From an uncultured bacterium (GTDB lineage Bacteria > CSSED10-310 > CALFER01): a stretch of 64,000 nt of DNA. The stretch lies in contig CALFER010000086.1 of assembly GCA_937951895.1 (NCBI GenBank), forward strand, positions 1-64,000. Direction: 5' to 3'. Positions 25,359 through 33,643 of the stretch are shown piece by piece. The first letter of the stretch is position 1; every line of letters begins with the position of its first letter. The notes below the pieces were generated by a model. It worked only from the letters and a program-made list of their open reading frames with translations. It had not been told where the DNA came from and searched no databases. The position numbers were made by a program, and so were the translations under genes.

Positions 25359-26590
25359 ATCGTCCGGTCGAAAACGGCCCGTCGGGATCACGGACTGCAT
25401 TTCAACCCCTTGATCTGCGGAACATCCGGTTGCCGAACCGACTCGTGCGAGCTGCCACATACGAGGGCTTTGCAGATCGTGACGGAACACCTCATCCGGA
25501 GTTGGGCGATTGTTATGAGCGTCTCGCGAGGGGCGGGATCGGGAGCATCATCACCGGATTCGCGTTTGTCACTCCCGATGGCCGCGCCATGCAACCCGGG
25601 CAATGCGGAATCGAGCGCGATGAGCGAATCACGCAGTGGAGAACCGTTCTGGAGAAGGTCCGGCGTGCGAGCGCGGAGACGAGAGTGTTCCTCCAAATGG
25701 CTCACGCTGGACGTCAGACCAGCCGGACGATGACCGGTCTCCCCGTGACGGGTGCTTCGTCACGACGCTGCACCTACTTCCGGCAGCGCGTCAGACCGAT
25801 GGATTCCGAAGCGATTCGCACCGTCATCGAATCCTTCGGACAGGCTGCCCGGCGCGCTCGGGCGGCAGGTTTCGACGGCGTACAGATCCATGGCGCGCAC
25901 GGGTATCTGATCCACCAGTTTCTTTCGCCCTGGACCAACCGGCGCAACGATGTCTGGAGTGATCGTCCGAAGTTTCTCGAGGAAATCCTCGCGGCGGTGC
26001 GTCGATCCTGCGGTGACCGGTTCCCGGTGCTCGTCAAGCTCAGCGCCGCGGACGACAACGATCCGGGGATCCGATTGGCCGATACGATCGAAACGGTCCG
26101 GCGGATCGCGGCTTTCGGCATCGACGCCGTGGAAATCTCATATGGCACGATGGAATATGCTCTCAATATCATTCGGGGTGCGTGCCCCGTTCAGGAAGCC
26201 TTGCGGGTCAACCCGCTGTTCCGGGACATGCCGGCGGCTGCTCGCTGGTTGTGGGTCCGTTTCTTCCTGAAATCCTATGTTGAGGGGTTCCTGCCGTTCC
26301 AGGAGAACTACAACCTGCATGCTGCTGCTGGGGTGCGTCGTGAGACAGGGATTCCTGTGATCGTCGTGGGTGGAGTGCGCTCCGGCGCCGGTGTGAAGGA
26401 GTGCCTCGCTGCCGGAGTGGATGCGGTGTCCCTGTGCCGTCCGCTGATCCGCGAACCGGAGTTTCCGCGGCGTCTCTTCGATGATCCCGCAGCGAAATCC
26501 GCCTGCACCAACTGCAATCTGTGCACGATTCACTGCGACGACGATCGTCCGTTGCGGTGCTACCGGAAAAAGGAGATCGACCATGGGTGA
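25355..26590 (+). CDS. Old yellow enzyme family NAD(P)H:flavin oxidoreductase with Fe-S motif
   Basis: 411 residues. A TIM-barrel OYE domain has IQIHGAHGYLIHQFLSPW-type active-site residues (~185-205) with TNRRNDVW, and VVGGVRSG for FMN phosphate. A C-terminal CTNCNLCTIHC looks like the 4Fe-4S site of 2,4-dienoyl-CoA reductases, but the extra FAD/NAD domain of those enzymes is absent. It would reduce an activated C=C bond. The GTG at 25355 overlaps the previous stop (GTGA) with AGGAG eight bases upstream; further in-frame codons upstream lie inside the neighbour. Confidence 0.87.
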   Translation: MNRPVENGPSGSRTAFQPLDLRNIRLPNRLVRAATYEGFADRDGTPHPELGDCYERLARGGIGSIITGFAFVTPDGRAMQPGQCGIERDERITQWRTVLEKVRRASAETRVFLQMAHAGRQTSRTMTGLPVTGASSRRCTYFRQRVRPMDSEAIRTVIESFGQAARRARAAGFDGVQIHGAHGYLIHQFLSPWTNRRNDVWSDRPKFLEEILAAVRRSCGDRFPVLVKLSAADDNDPGIRLADTIETVRRIAAFGIDAVEISYGTMEYALNIIRGACPVQEALRVNPLFRDMPAAARWLWVRFFLKSYVEGFLPFQENYNLHAAAGVRRETGIPVIVVGGVRSGAGVKECLAAGVDAVSLCRPLIREPEFPRRLFDDPAAKSACTNCNLCTIHCDDDRPLRCYRKKEIDHG

Positions 26591-27854
26591 TGGTGATTCG
26601 ACCCGGGTCCAGGGCTGTTTCGAGGATTTTATTCCGAGCGGGGGGAATGCGGATATCTTTCAGAAATTGGAAGAACTCGATGCCTTTCTGAGCGCTGATC
26701 CTCCGGAGTTTCTGGAAGGGCTCGGTTTACAGATGCTGGGTCCGGCTGCCCGGGTTGCGCGCGTGCGTGATCACCGGCGGCGCGAGCAGGACATGATCAT
26801 GCTCGGATCCAACTCCTATCTGGCCCTGACGACGCATCCGAAGGTTGTTGCGGCCGCCCGGCAGGCCTGCGCGAAATACGGGTACGGCATGGGGGCGGTT
26901 TCGTTGTACGCCGGTACCACCGATCTGCATCGCGAACTGGAGATTCTCATTGCCCGGCTGTATGGTGCCGAAGATGCGATCATCTTCCCGTGCGGCTACT
27001 CCGGCAATGTGGGCGTCATCTCCGCTCTGTGCGGTCCGGGTGACGCGGTGATCAACGACGCAGCGAACCATGCCTCGCTCTTCGATGGCTGCCGGCTGTC
27101 CGGCGCGGATATCAGTATGTTCCTTCATCGCAACATGGCACACCTCGAACGGACATTGAAGCGACTTCCGGAAACCCGGAAAGGGCGGTTGATCATCACG
27201 GATGGAGTATTCTCGATGGACGGCGATCTCGCACCCCTGGACCGGATCGTGGAACTCGCGCAGCATTACGGCGCGCGGGTCATGATCGACGAAGCGCACG
27301 CATTGGGTGTGATCGGAGCAACGGGACGGGGCACAGCGGAGCGGTTCGGATGTGAGGGCAAGGTTGCCGTCACCTGCGGCACGCTGAGCAAGACGCCCGG
27401 TGCGCTGGGCGGGTATTGCGCCGGCAGTCGCGTGCTCGTGCAATATCTGCGTTTTTATGCGCGCACCTACTTTTTCTCGACCAGCCTCCCGGCCCCCGTG
27501 GTCGCGGGGCTGATCGAAGTTTTCCGCATGCTGCTGGAAGATCGCGCCGGACGTGAATCCCTGTGGCATAATATCCGGTATCTGGGTGACGGTTTGCGAC
27601 AGATGGGCTTCGACACCGGGAACACCGAGTCGGCGATCATCCCGATCATGATCGGTGACGAACTCAGGCTGGCGCGGTTTCATAACGATCTGCGTGACCA
27701 TGGCGTGTTCACCAATGTGGTGACCTATCCTGCCGTTCGGCGCAAGGAATGCCGGTTGCGCCTGAGCGTCATGAGTTCGCTGACGCGAGAGGACATGGAT
27801 CATGCGCTGGCGCTGTTCGGTCAACTCGGGCGCAAACACGGAATCGTGCAGTGA
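26583..27854 (+). CDS. Alpha-oxoamine synthase (AONS/KBL/SPT-like PLP enzyme)
   Basis: 423 residues. PLP fold type I with LGSNSYLAL, GMGAVSLYAGTTDLHRELE, FPCGYSGNVG, NDAANHASLFDG, TDGVFSMDGD, MIDEAHALGV and the PLP lysine in TLSKTPGALGG. Family members condense an amino acid with an acyl thioester (serine palmitoyltransferase, AONS, KBL). An ~50-residue acidic N-terminal extension is present. With an SDR next door and a lipid kinase in the operon, a serine-palmitoyltransferase-like role making a long-chain keto-base is my best inference. There are no biotin genes nearby. The ATG at 26583 overlaps the OYE gene by eight bases, with AGGAG eight bases upstream. Confidence 0.85.
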   Translation: MGDGDSTRVQGCFEDFIPSGGNADIFQKLEELDAFLSADPPEFLEGLGLQMLGPAARVARVRDHRRREQDMIMLGSNSYLALTTHPKVVAAARQACAKYGYGMGAVSLYAGTTDLHRELEILIARLYGAEDAIIFPCGYSGNVGVISALCGPGDAVINDAANHASLFDGCRLSGADISMFLHRNMAHLERTLKRLPETRKGRLIITDGVFSMDGDLAPLDRIVELAQHYGARVMIDEAHALGVIGATGRGTAERFGCEGKVAVTCGTLSKTPGALGGYCAGSRVLVQYLRFYARTYFFSTSLPAPVVAGLIEVFRMLLEDRAGRESLWHNIRYLGDGLRQMGFDTGNTESAIIPIMIGDELRLARFHNDLRDHGVFTNVVTYPAVRRKECRLRLSVMSSLTREDMDHALALFGQLGRKHGIVQ

Positions 27855-27855
27855 C

Positions 27856-28887
27856 ATGCCGGCGGTCCTTGTAACAGGTGCGGGTGGATTCATCGGGGGC
27901 TGGGTGGTCCGTGAGTTCCTGTCCCGGAACTGGACCGTCCGGGCAGCCGTCCATCAGCATGTGCCCCTATGGCTTCGTGAGCATGAGCGGGCGGATCGGT
28001 TGCGACTGGTCACAGTCGATCTGGAGGATCCGGGACAGGTGGCGGCAATGGGATTGCCGTCGGAGGGGATCCGGAATTTCGATGCGTTGATCCATTGCGC
28101 CGGCAGAGCCTCCGATGTGGGCTGGCGCGGCCGGTTCCGGCGCGCGAATCTGGAGGCGGTACAGCATGTCGGGCGATGGGTCATGCAGCAGCCCGCATGT
28201 CGTCTCGTGTTCCTGTCGACGACCGATGTCTACGGTTTGAGGGATTTTCAGGGTGAGGGGGAGGAGTCCCTGGCGCTGGGCGCGTATCCGTGCAATCCGT
28301 ATCCGTGGTTCAAGATCGAGGCCGAGCGGTGGATCCGCGAAACGATGCCTCCCGATCGGTATGTGATTCTGAGACCGGCTCAGGTCTGGGGAGTCGGCGA
28401 CACGACGCTGACCCGGCGGATTGTTGCGTTCCTGCGGAATTCGCCCTGGATCGTGCATTTCGGGAAATGGCGAGGCGGGAATCGCTGGCCGCTGGCGCAT
28501 GTCAGGAATGTGGCGACTGCGTGTGTTCTTGCCGGCACGACAACGGCATTCGCGGGACAGGCCATCCATGTGCTCGATGATGAATACACCACGATGGACG
28601 ACTGGTATCGGCTTGTGGCGGGGATATATCTTCCGGGTCGGCGCTATCGGACGATCACTGTCCCGATGGCGTTGGGTGCCATGATCGGCGTGCCGGTCGA
28701 GTGGATCTCGTCGGGGCTCAACCTGGCGCATCCTTTTATGGATCCGACGTATTATGCGTTGCATGCGGTCAGCCGAAATCTGGATTTTGGCAACCAGCGA
28801 TTGAAGGAATTGTTTGCCGATGCCGGGGAGCGACTCGTGACACGATCGGAAGGGTTGGAGGAGCTGAGATCGGGGCTGGGTCGATAG
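27856..28887 (+). CDS. Extended SDR: NAD-dependent epimerase/reductase-like
   Basis: 343 residues. Rossmann motif VTGAGGFIGGWV at the N-terminus, FLSTTDVYG, and YxxxK in YPWFK, so an active extended short-chain dehydrogenase. Family members act as sugar epimerases or as 3-beta-hydroxysteroid or 3-ketosphinganine-type reductases. One base separates its ATG from the synthase stop, so the two are likely consecutive steps: condensation, then ketone reduction. It ends the operon; the converging operon stops 116 bp away and no strong terminator is seen between them. Confidence 0.85.
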   Translation: MPAVLVTGAGGFIGGWVVREFLSRNWTVRAAVHQHVPLWLREHERADRLRLVTVDLEDPGQVAAMGLPSEGIRNFDALIHCAGRASDVGWRGRFRRANLEAVQHVGRWVMQQPACRLVFLSTTDVYGLRDFQGEGEESLALGAYPCNPYPWFKIEAERWIRETMPPDRYVILRPAQVWGVGDTTLTRRIVAFLRNSPWIVHFGKWRGGNRWPLAHVRNVATACVLAGTTTAFAGQAIHVLDDEYTTMDDWYRLVAGIYLPGRRYRTITVPMALGAMIGVPVEWISSGLNLAHPFMDPTYYALHAVSRNLDFGNQRLKELFADAGERLVTRSEGLEELRSGLGR

Positions 28888-28935
28888 ATGAGTCGGGGAG
28901 GAATTGACTCGTTCGAATACATGATGAAAGATTTC

Positions 28936-28953
28936 GATACCGATAGCGATACC
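28936..28953 (+). repeat. Three tandem hexamers GATACC/GATAGC/GATACC
   Basis: Three hexamers in tandem in the short convergent intergenic region 28888-29003. A small open frame across this stretch is antisense to the next gene and is not credible as a protein. Function unknown. Confidence 0.35.
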
Positions 28954-29003
28954 GATTTTAGAGATTCAATCTGCGATATGTTGATTATGACCGGCAGTTT
29001 CGT

Positions 29004-31262
29004 TTACTCGGTTGTTCTCCAATCAAAATCATACACACACAGATTGCTCATTGACTGCGTCATGCCGGGATCCAGGATCAATCCATACCAGAGCGCTTGC
29101 TCCTGAGAAAACCCGGCCTCCGGCCATAAGAAGGACGAGATGATCGTCATGTCGCTCATTCCACCGGCAAAATCAATCTCGTAATGAGCGAGATCATTGC
29201 CGGAAGGCATGAAGTAGAATGTATCGAGATACATCAGAACGACAAAGAACCGGGCATCCCGGATCGTTTCGGTTGTCGGGTTCCAGATTTGTGCGGTGAG
29301 CGACACGGGATCGCCTGGAGCAAAATCATGCCCGGGCATCGAAAGATATACATGCGGTAATGAGGGAAATCCGCCGTACTCGAACGCTCCCATATCCGTC
29401 GCGCCACCCTGCGGACGAGGATTTCCATCGAGATCCCGGTCGATCGCATATCGGTCGGTTCCCGCATCGATGCAAGGGGAATCAGCCATCAACCGAAGAT
29501 CGAATGGATCCCCTCCAATCATGCGCGGATCGGCATGAATCACACCGGGACCCGATTCACCATCCTGGACAATCGAGTATCTCACGGTCGGAACATCGCT
29601 GGACATAAAATTGGGTGTGTTGTTCCACATGATGGTGTTATCAAACACGACGGATGGTGCCGATTCGATGTAAAGGTTTTCGACATTCAGTTCCGACCGG
29701 TTGTTCGTGATGGTACACTGAAAAATCTGAGTCTTCGGGTTATGCTCAAATGTGCCGAACCCGAATCGTGCTGCAGAGTTTCCCTCGACGACCACGTTGA
29801 TTATCGACAGATGTGCGATGTAATCCGAGTGGATGGCACCGGACGTTCCTGTCGCGGTGTTCCCGGCCCAGATACAATGGTCCAGAATGGTGTCGTCTCC
29901 CAGTCTTGACAGATAACTCCCGCCTCCATCAGCGTCGGCATGGTTGTTGCGGAAGTCGCAATATGCCATCGAGGCAAACCCGCCTTGCATGAAACAGCCG
30001 CCTCCCTGATTCGATCTGTTCCCCACGATGAAGCATCTTTCCAGATGAATATCGAATTCGACATACTCGCGACCAAACATGTACAGGCCACCTCCGGACT
30101 CAGTCGCGTTGTTGTTGAGGACCTCACATCCGTTCAACCTGACCTGACCACCGGAAATATCGATGGCTCCACCGGAAATCGCCTGATTGTCTGAGAAGAG
30201 GCAACTGTCCACGGAGATCGATCCGTAGTCGCTCGCCATCGCTCCCCCCGTAGCCTGTGCCTGATTCTCCGTAAACTCGCAGGTAGCGAGACGGCATGAA
30301 TCATCCAGGTATGTATGAAGAGCCCCTCCCTTGGCGGATCTGTTTCGAGTGAACACGGTTGAATCGATTGACAGAGTTGACTGCTTCGAATAGACGGCCC
30401 CGCCCGATTCAAATGATTCATTCGATTGAAATTGACAACCGGAAATCAGAGGCTCGGAATCGGTGCAGAACACCGCGCCTCCCATATGTTCCGCGGTGTT
30501 GCTTTCAAAGACACATGCGATAATCTCGGGGGATGCAGAAATGGCACACATCACTCCGCCGCCGATCCCGGCAGCGTTCCCGGTAATGTAACAGTCTCGA
30601 ATGACAGTTTGCCGGCATTGTCCGAAGCGGATGCCGCCTCCTTCAGCGGCTTGATTGTTCACGATTGTGCAATGCTCGACGGTAAATACGGCTTCCGGAG
30701 CGGTATACACGGCTCCTCCGGCACTCTCTGCGACATTGTCCGAAAGGATGCATTCCGTCAGATGCACATCGGCAAACGAATCGCAGTAGATTGCTCCTCC
30801 GTCCATCGAGGCTGTGTTGTCCGTGATGACCAGGTCGATCAGCTCGATCACGCCCGCATTGAATCCGAAGTTAAACGCAGCCCCTTGCACCGCGACCGCG
30901 TGGGTGATCGTGATGCCCTCGATGGATGCGGAGATGCAATCGTACGGGTCAAAGACGAATCCTGAGCCGAGCGACTCGCAGTCGATGATGCATCCGGATG
31001 AACCATGTTCGGATCGGATGGCGATGGATTTGTCCCGGAAGGTGATGTTTCGGTTTCCCTCTCCCGTGAACAACCCGTCGGCCAGCAGCAGTATGTCACT
31101 CTCCTGCGCCGCGTCGATCCCCGCCTGAATAGTCGGCTGATCGGCAGGAATTCGGATCGTTGCGCCCGATACGATCGAGGAATGAAGAAAGATCAGGGAA
31201 CAGACCGGGATACAGCTCAATGCGTGTTTCACTGGTCTCGATCTGGATTGCATTGCGGTCAT
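29004..31262 (-). CDS. Large secreted right-handed beta-helix protein with shared C-terminal domain
   Basis: 752 residues. Signal peptide (HALSCIPVCSLIFLHSSI), opening IRIPADQPTIQAGIDAA, about twenty PbH1-like coils with GGA/GGG ladders (SGGAVYTAP, EGGGIRFG), choice-of-anchor-Q-like PCIDAG, DLDGNPRPQGG and GAFEY, then the shared C-terminal domain (PGHDFAPGD, FFVVLMYLDTFYFMP, FLWP, YDFDW). Its ATG overlaps the upstream stop (ATGA). It is the last gene of a four-gene secreted-protein operon. The C-terminal region is very close at DNA level to that of the first gene of the operon. Confidence 0.87.
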   Translation of the reverse strand: MTAMQSRSRPVKHALSCIPVCSLIFLHSSIVSGATIRIPADQPTIQAGIDAAQESDILLLADGLFTGEGNRNITFRDKSIAIRSEHGSSGCIIDCESLGSGFVFDPYDCISASIEGITITHAVAVQGAAFNFGFNAGVIELIDLVITDNTASMDGGAIYCDSFADVHLTECILSDNVAESAGGAVYTAPEAVFTVEHCTIVNNQAAEGGGIRFGQCRQTVIRDCYITGNAAGIGGGVMCAISASPEIIACVFESNTAEHMGGAVFCTDSEPLISGCQFQSNESFESGGAVYSKQSTLSIDSTVFTRNRSAKGGALHTYLDDSCRLATCEFTENQAQATGGAMASDYGSISVDSCLFSDNQAISGGAIDISGGQVRLNGCEVLNNNATESGGGLYMFGREYVEFDIHLERCFIVGNRSNQGGGCFMQGGFASMAYCDFRNNHADADGGGSYLSRLGDDTILDHCIWAGNTATGTSGAIHSDYIAHLSIINVVVEGNSAARFGFGTFEHNPKTQIFQCTITNNRSELNVENLYIESAPSVVFDNTIMWNNTPNFMSSDVPTVRYSIVQDGESGPGVIHADPRMIGGDPFDLRLMADSPCIDAGTDRYAIDRDLDGNPRPQGGATDMGAFEYGGFPSLPHVYLSMPGHDFAPGDPVSLTAQIWNPTTETIRDARFFVVLMYLDTFYFMPSGNDLAHYEIDFAGGMSDMTIISSFLWPEAGFSQEQALWYGLILDPGMTQSMSNLCVYDFDWRTTE

Positions 31263-33643
31263 GAGTTGAACCCCCAGTCCAGTCGGGTGATATCTGTCAT
31301 CAGTTCGTTCATTTGCCGGTCGAGAATCGCCCCCCAGAAAACAAGATTGATTGAAGGCGCGTCGCTGTCAGGTAATTCCAGGAAAAGGATATTGCCGGTA
31401 CGGAACTCGAAGGGTGCAAGATCGAGATCGAAAGGCGTCAGTCCGTCGTCTGTCGGAGTGAAATCGGGCACATTGTAAAAGATGCTGGTATCACCGACAG
31501 GGACCTCCATCAGAACGACCCCTGATGCCTGTATCGCATCAGGACCGTTCCGGACAAAGTAATCGAGATCAATCGGAGCGTAGGTGCTGACGAACGGTTG
31601 TTGCATGCCGAGTTCAAACCAGGGGACCTGTTTTTGAAGCTCGATGATGTGAAAACGTCCATCTTCTGTCTGGACGACGGCGCGGCAGCCCAGTGAGTCA
31701 TTCTGACACATCCGTGCTTTGGCAGTGCAATAGGACCGCTCGTCGCCTAGATTCAAGGTGGATACGCTCCATCCGTCCGATGAATGCCACATGATTTGCG
31801 TAACGCCATTTTTATCGGGGACCGTGCATGCGACCGGATTCCGGAATGCATCCATGCACAGTTGAGGTGCCAAGTTATCGATCCCGACAGGCGATATGTC
31901 GTCCCATCTGATCCAGCCGACTGCACCGGGATACATCAGTCGCATCCGACCGTAATGAACCGGAACTAATATCTCGGGGATCCATTCCGATGCCGATCCC
32001 AGTGATACGGTCATCGCGGATGCATTTCCGTCGAGTGTCATGGTGTCGCCATACCAGAATCCCCGATTACTTAGATGCAGGATAGAAACAGTATCGTTGC
32101 TTTGGTTCTCATCGAGCAGAATAGCCAGAGTGAGATTGCCGGAAGGATCCCTTGTCATGGATTTCGTCGCGACAAAATCGGACATGAAATGCAGATTGTT
32201 CTGCCAGGATCCTTCCGTTTTCCAGGAACCGATGATCCCGTCGTCGACGTCACGTAAAGTATGGGGATTCAACTCCTGATCAAGCCCGATCAATGCGTTG
32301 CGAGTCGCTTCATTCGTAATGAGTTCCGATTCGAGATCGCCGTTTTCGATCCGATGATACGTCAGCCCGGATGCGCCGTGCTCTCTCCAGGTCAATGCGT
32401 GAAACACATCCATGTTTTCGATCGTGATGCAGCCCTTGTCGCGCGTCGGCATCGGATCAAACTCCGTTGTCACTACCGAGCAGTCTTCCAACGGATCAAG
32501 AATCTGAATCACGGCTTCCGGATTCAGGATCACGATGTAGGGAACACCAGGTTCGGAAAACGAAAATGAAAAATCGGCGCAGTTCAGCGACGCGAAAACG
32601 AAATCCCGTGTCCAGTGCCCGCCCGAAAGAGTCCAGTACGAGTACGAGTATCCGGACAGCAGAAACCGGATCGATCCATCTTCCAGAAGCCGCAGATCCT
32701 CGATCCGGCCATCCGAAGTGATCGATGAGGCAGTCCACCCGATTCCCTCCCGAGTGAACATCAGGGTCTCTTCATCGAATGAGGCAATGATCCGCAGGCA
32801 TCCGGCCGCATCGGCGACCAATGCTGAACTCGTTGCCGATTCGATCTCGGCTACCGTCTCACTTCGCCATCCTGTGCTGTCTGTCCATGTCATCAAAACA
32901 GGTTCATAGCCCTGAATCAGAACGTCGATGTCGCCTGTTGAATGATACACCGCGGAAAGATCGAACTCAGGTTTGTAATTGATCACTCTTTCTGTCGTCG
33001 GATGCTGGTCGATGATCCGGGCATGGTTGATGAACCCGTCACCGTAAAAAAAACAATGAACACTATCGCCCGTCGATCCGATGAATGCGCGTCCATTTGA
33101 CTCGCCAATCGGAACCGGATCGCCCCAGACATCGTCTTCCAGGCAGTTGAATATCAGAAAATAACGATCCGCTCGAACGGGACGAGCGCACACGCAGTAG
33201 ATTCTGCCATTCGTATCCGCGTGGAGGTTCAGCATCCGATCGGTTGCACCGATCCAATCCGGATAGCTGACTTGCCAGTTACCTGTCGTACCGTCGATCT
33301 GGATCAGTGGGTGGGGTGCATCCGGCTCGATCCGCATGAACACGTACAGACGGCCATCGGAATGACTGCACTCGAATTGCTCGATTCCGGTCGTCTCCGG
33401 CAGATCGAATATACGCTCATGCACCCATTTCGACCCGTCGAAATACCAGTGATACACCGATGCTGAGGCGCTGAACAAATGCGAGTCTCCGTTCGGCATG
33501 GTCAGGGATGCATGGAACCCGTCGATCAGAAAATCGAGGGGTATTTCGTGTGCTGTTACCTCATAGTCGACGCCGGTCACAGTATCTGTAATCACGACGC
33601 TCAACAGCAGCATCAGGAACACAACGGAACGGTTCGTTTTCAT
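31259..33643 (-). CDS. Secreted propeller-like protein with divergent C-terminal domain
   Basis: 794 residues with a signal peptide (VVFLMLLLSVVITDTVTG). The body is a series of beta-rich repeats with WxxDG/W-ending strands (SVYHWYFDGSKWVHE, WTDSTGWRSE, WHSSDGWSVS), like sequential propeller blades. The last ~120 residues are a diverged version of the shared domain: FELGMQQPF, SINLVFWGAILDRQM and LDWGF keep the end of the pattern, but FxWP is lost. No enzyme motif is recognised. Coupled by ATGA overlaps on both sides. Confidence 0.75.
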   Translation of the reverse strand: MKTNRSVVFLMLLLSVVITDTVTGVDYEVTAHEIPLDFLIDGFHASLTMPNGDSHLFSASASVYHWYFDGSKWVHERIFDLPETTGIEQFECSHSDGRLYVFMRIEPDAPHPLIQIDGTTGNWQVSYPDWIGATDRMLNLHADTNGRIYCVCARPVRADRYFLIFNCLEDDVWGDPVPIGESNGRAFIGSTGDSVHCFFYGDGFINHARIIDQHPTTERVINYKPEFDLSAVYHSTGDIDVLIQGYEPVLMTWTDSTGWRSETVAEIESATSSALVADAAGCLRIIASFDEETLMFTREGIGWTASSITSDGRIEDLRLLEDGSIRFLLSGYSYSYWTLSGGHWTRDFVFASLNCADFSFSFSEPGVPYIVILNPEAVIQILDPLEDCSVVTTEFDPMPTRDKGCITIENMDVFHALTWREHGASGLTYHRIENGDLESELITNEATRNALIGLDQELNPHTLRDVDDGIIGSWKTEGSWQNNLHFMSDFVATKSMTRDPSGNLTLAILLDENQSNDTVSILHLSNRGFWYGDTMTLDGNASAMTVSLGSASEWIPEILVPVHYGRMRLMYPGAVGWIRWDDISPVGIDNLAPQLCMDAFRNPVACTVPDKNGVTQIMWHSSDGWSVSTLNLGDERSYCTAKARMCQNDSLGCRAVVQTEDGRFHIIELQKQVPWFELGMQQPFVSTYAPIDLDYFVRNGPDAIQASGVVLMEVPVGDTSIFYNVPDFTPTDDGLTPFDLDLAPFEFRTGNILFLELPDSDAPSINLVFWGAILDRQMNELMTDITRLDWGFNS

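Noticed and set aside
26727..27893. Minus-strand frame of 388 codons
   Set aside because: It is antisense to the alpha-oxoamine synthase, which has all family motifs; the antisense product is Arg/His-rich and matches nothing.
28888..29106. Plus-strand 72-codon frame after the lipid operon
   Set aside because: Half of it is antisense to the beta-helix C-terminus, and the rest translates a hexamer repeat.
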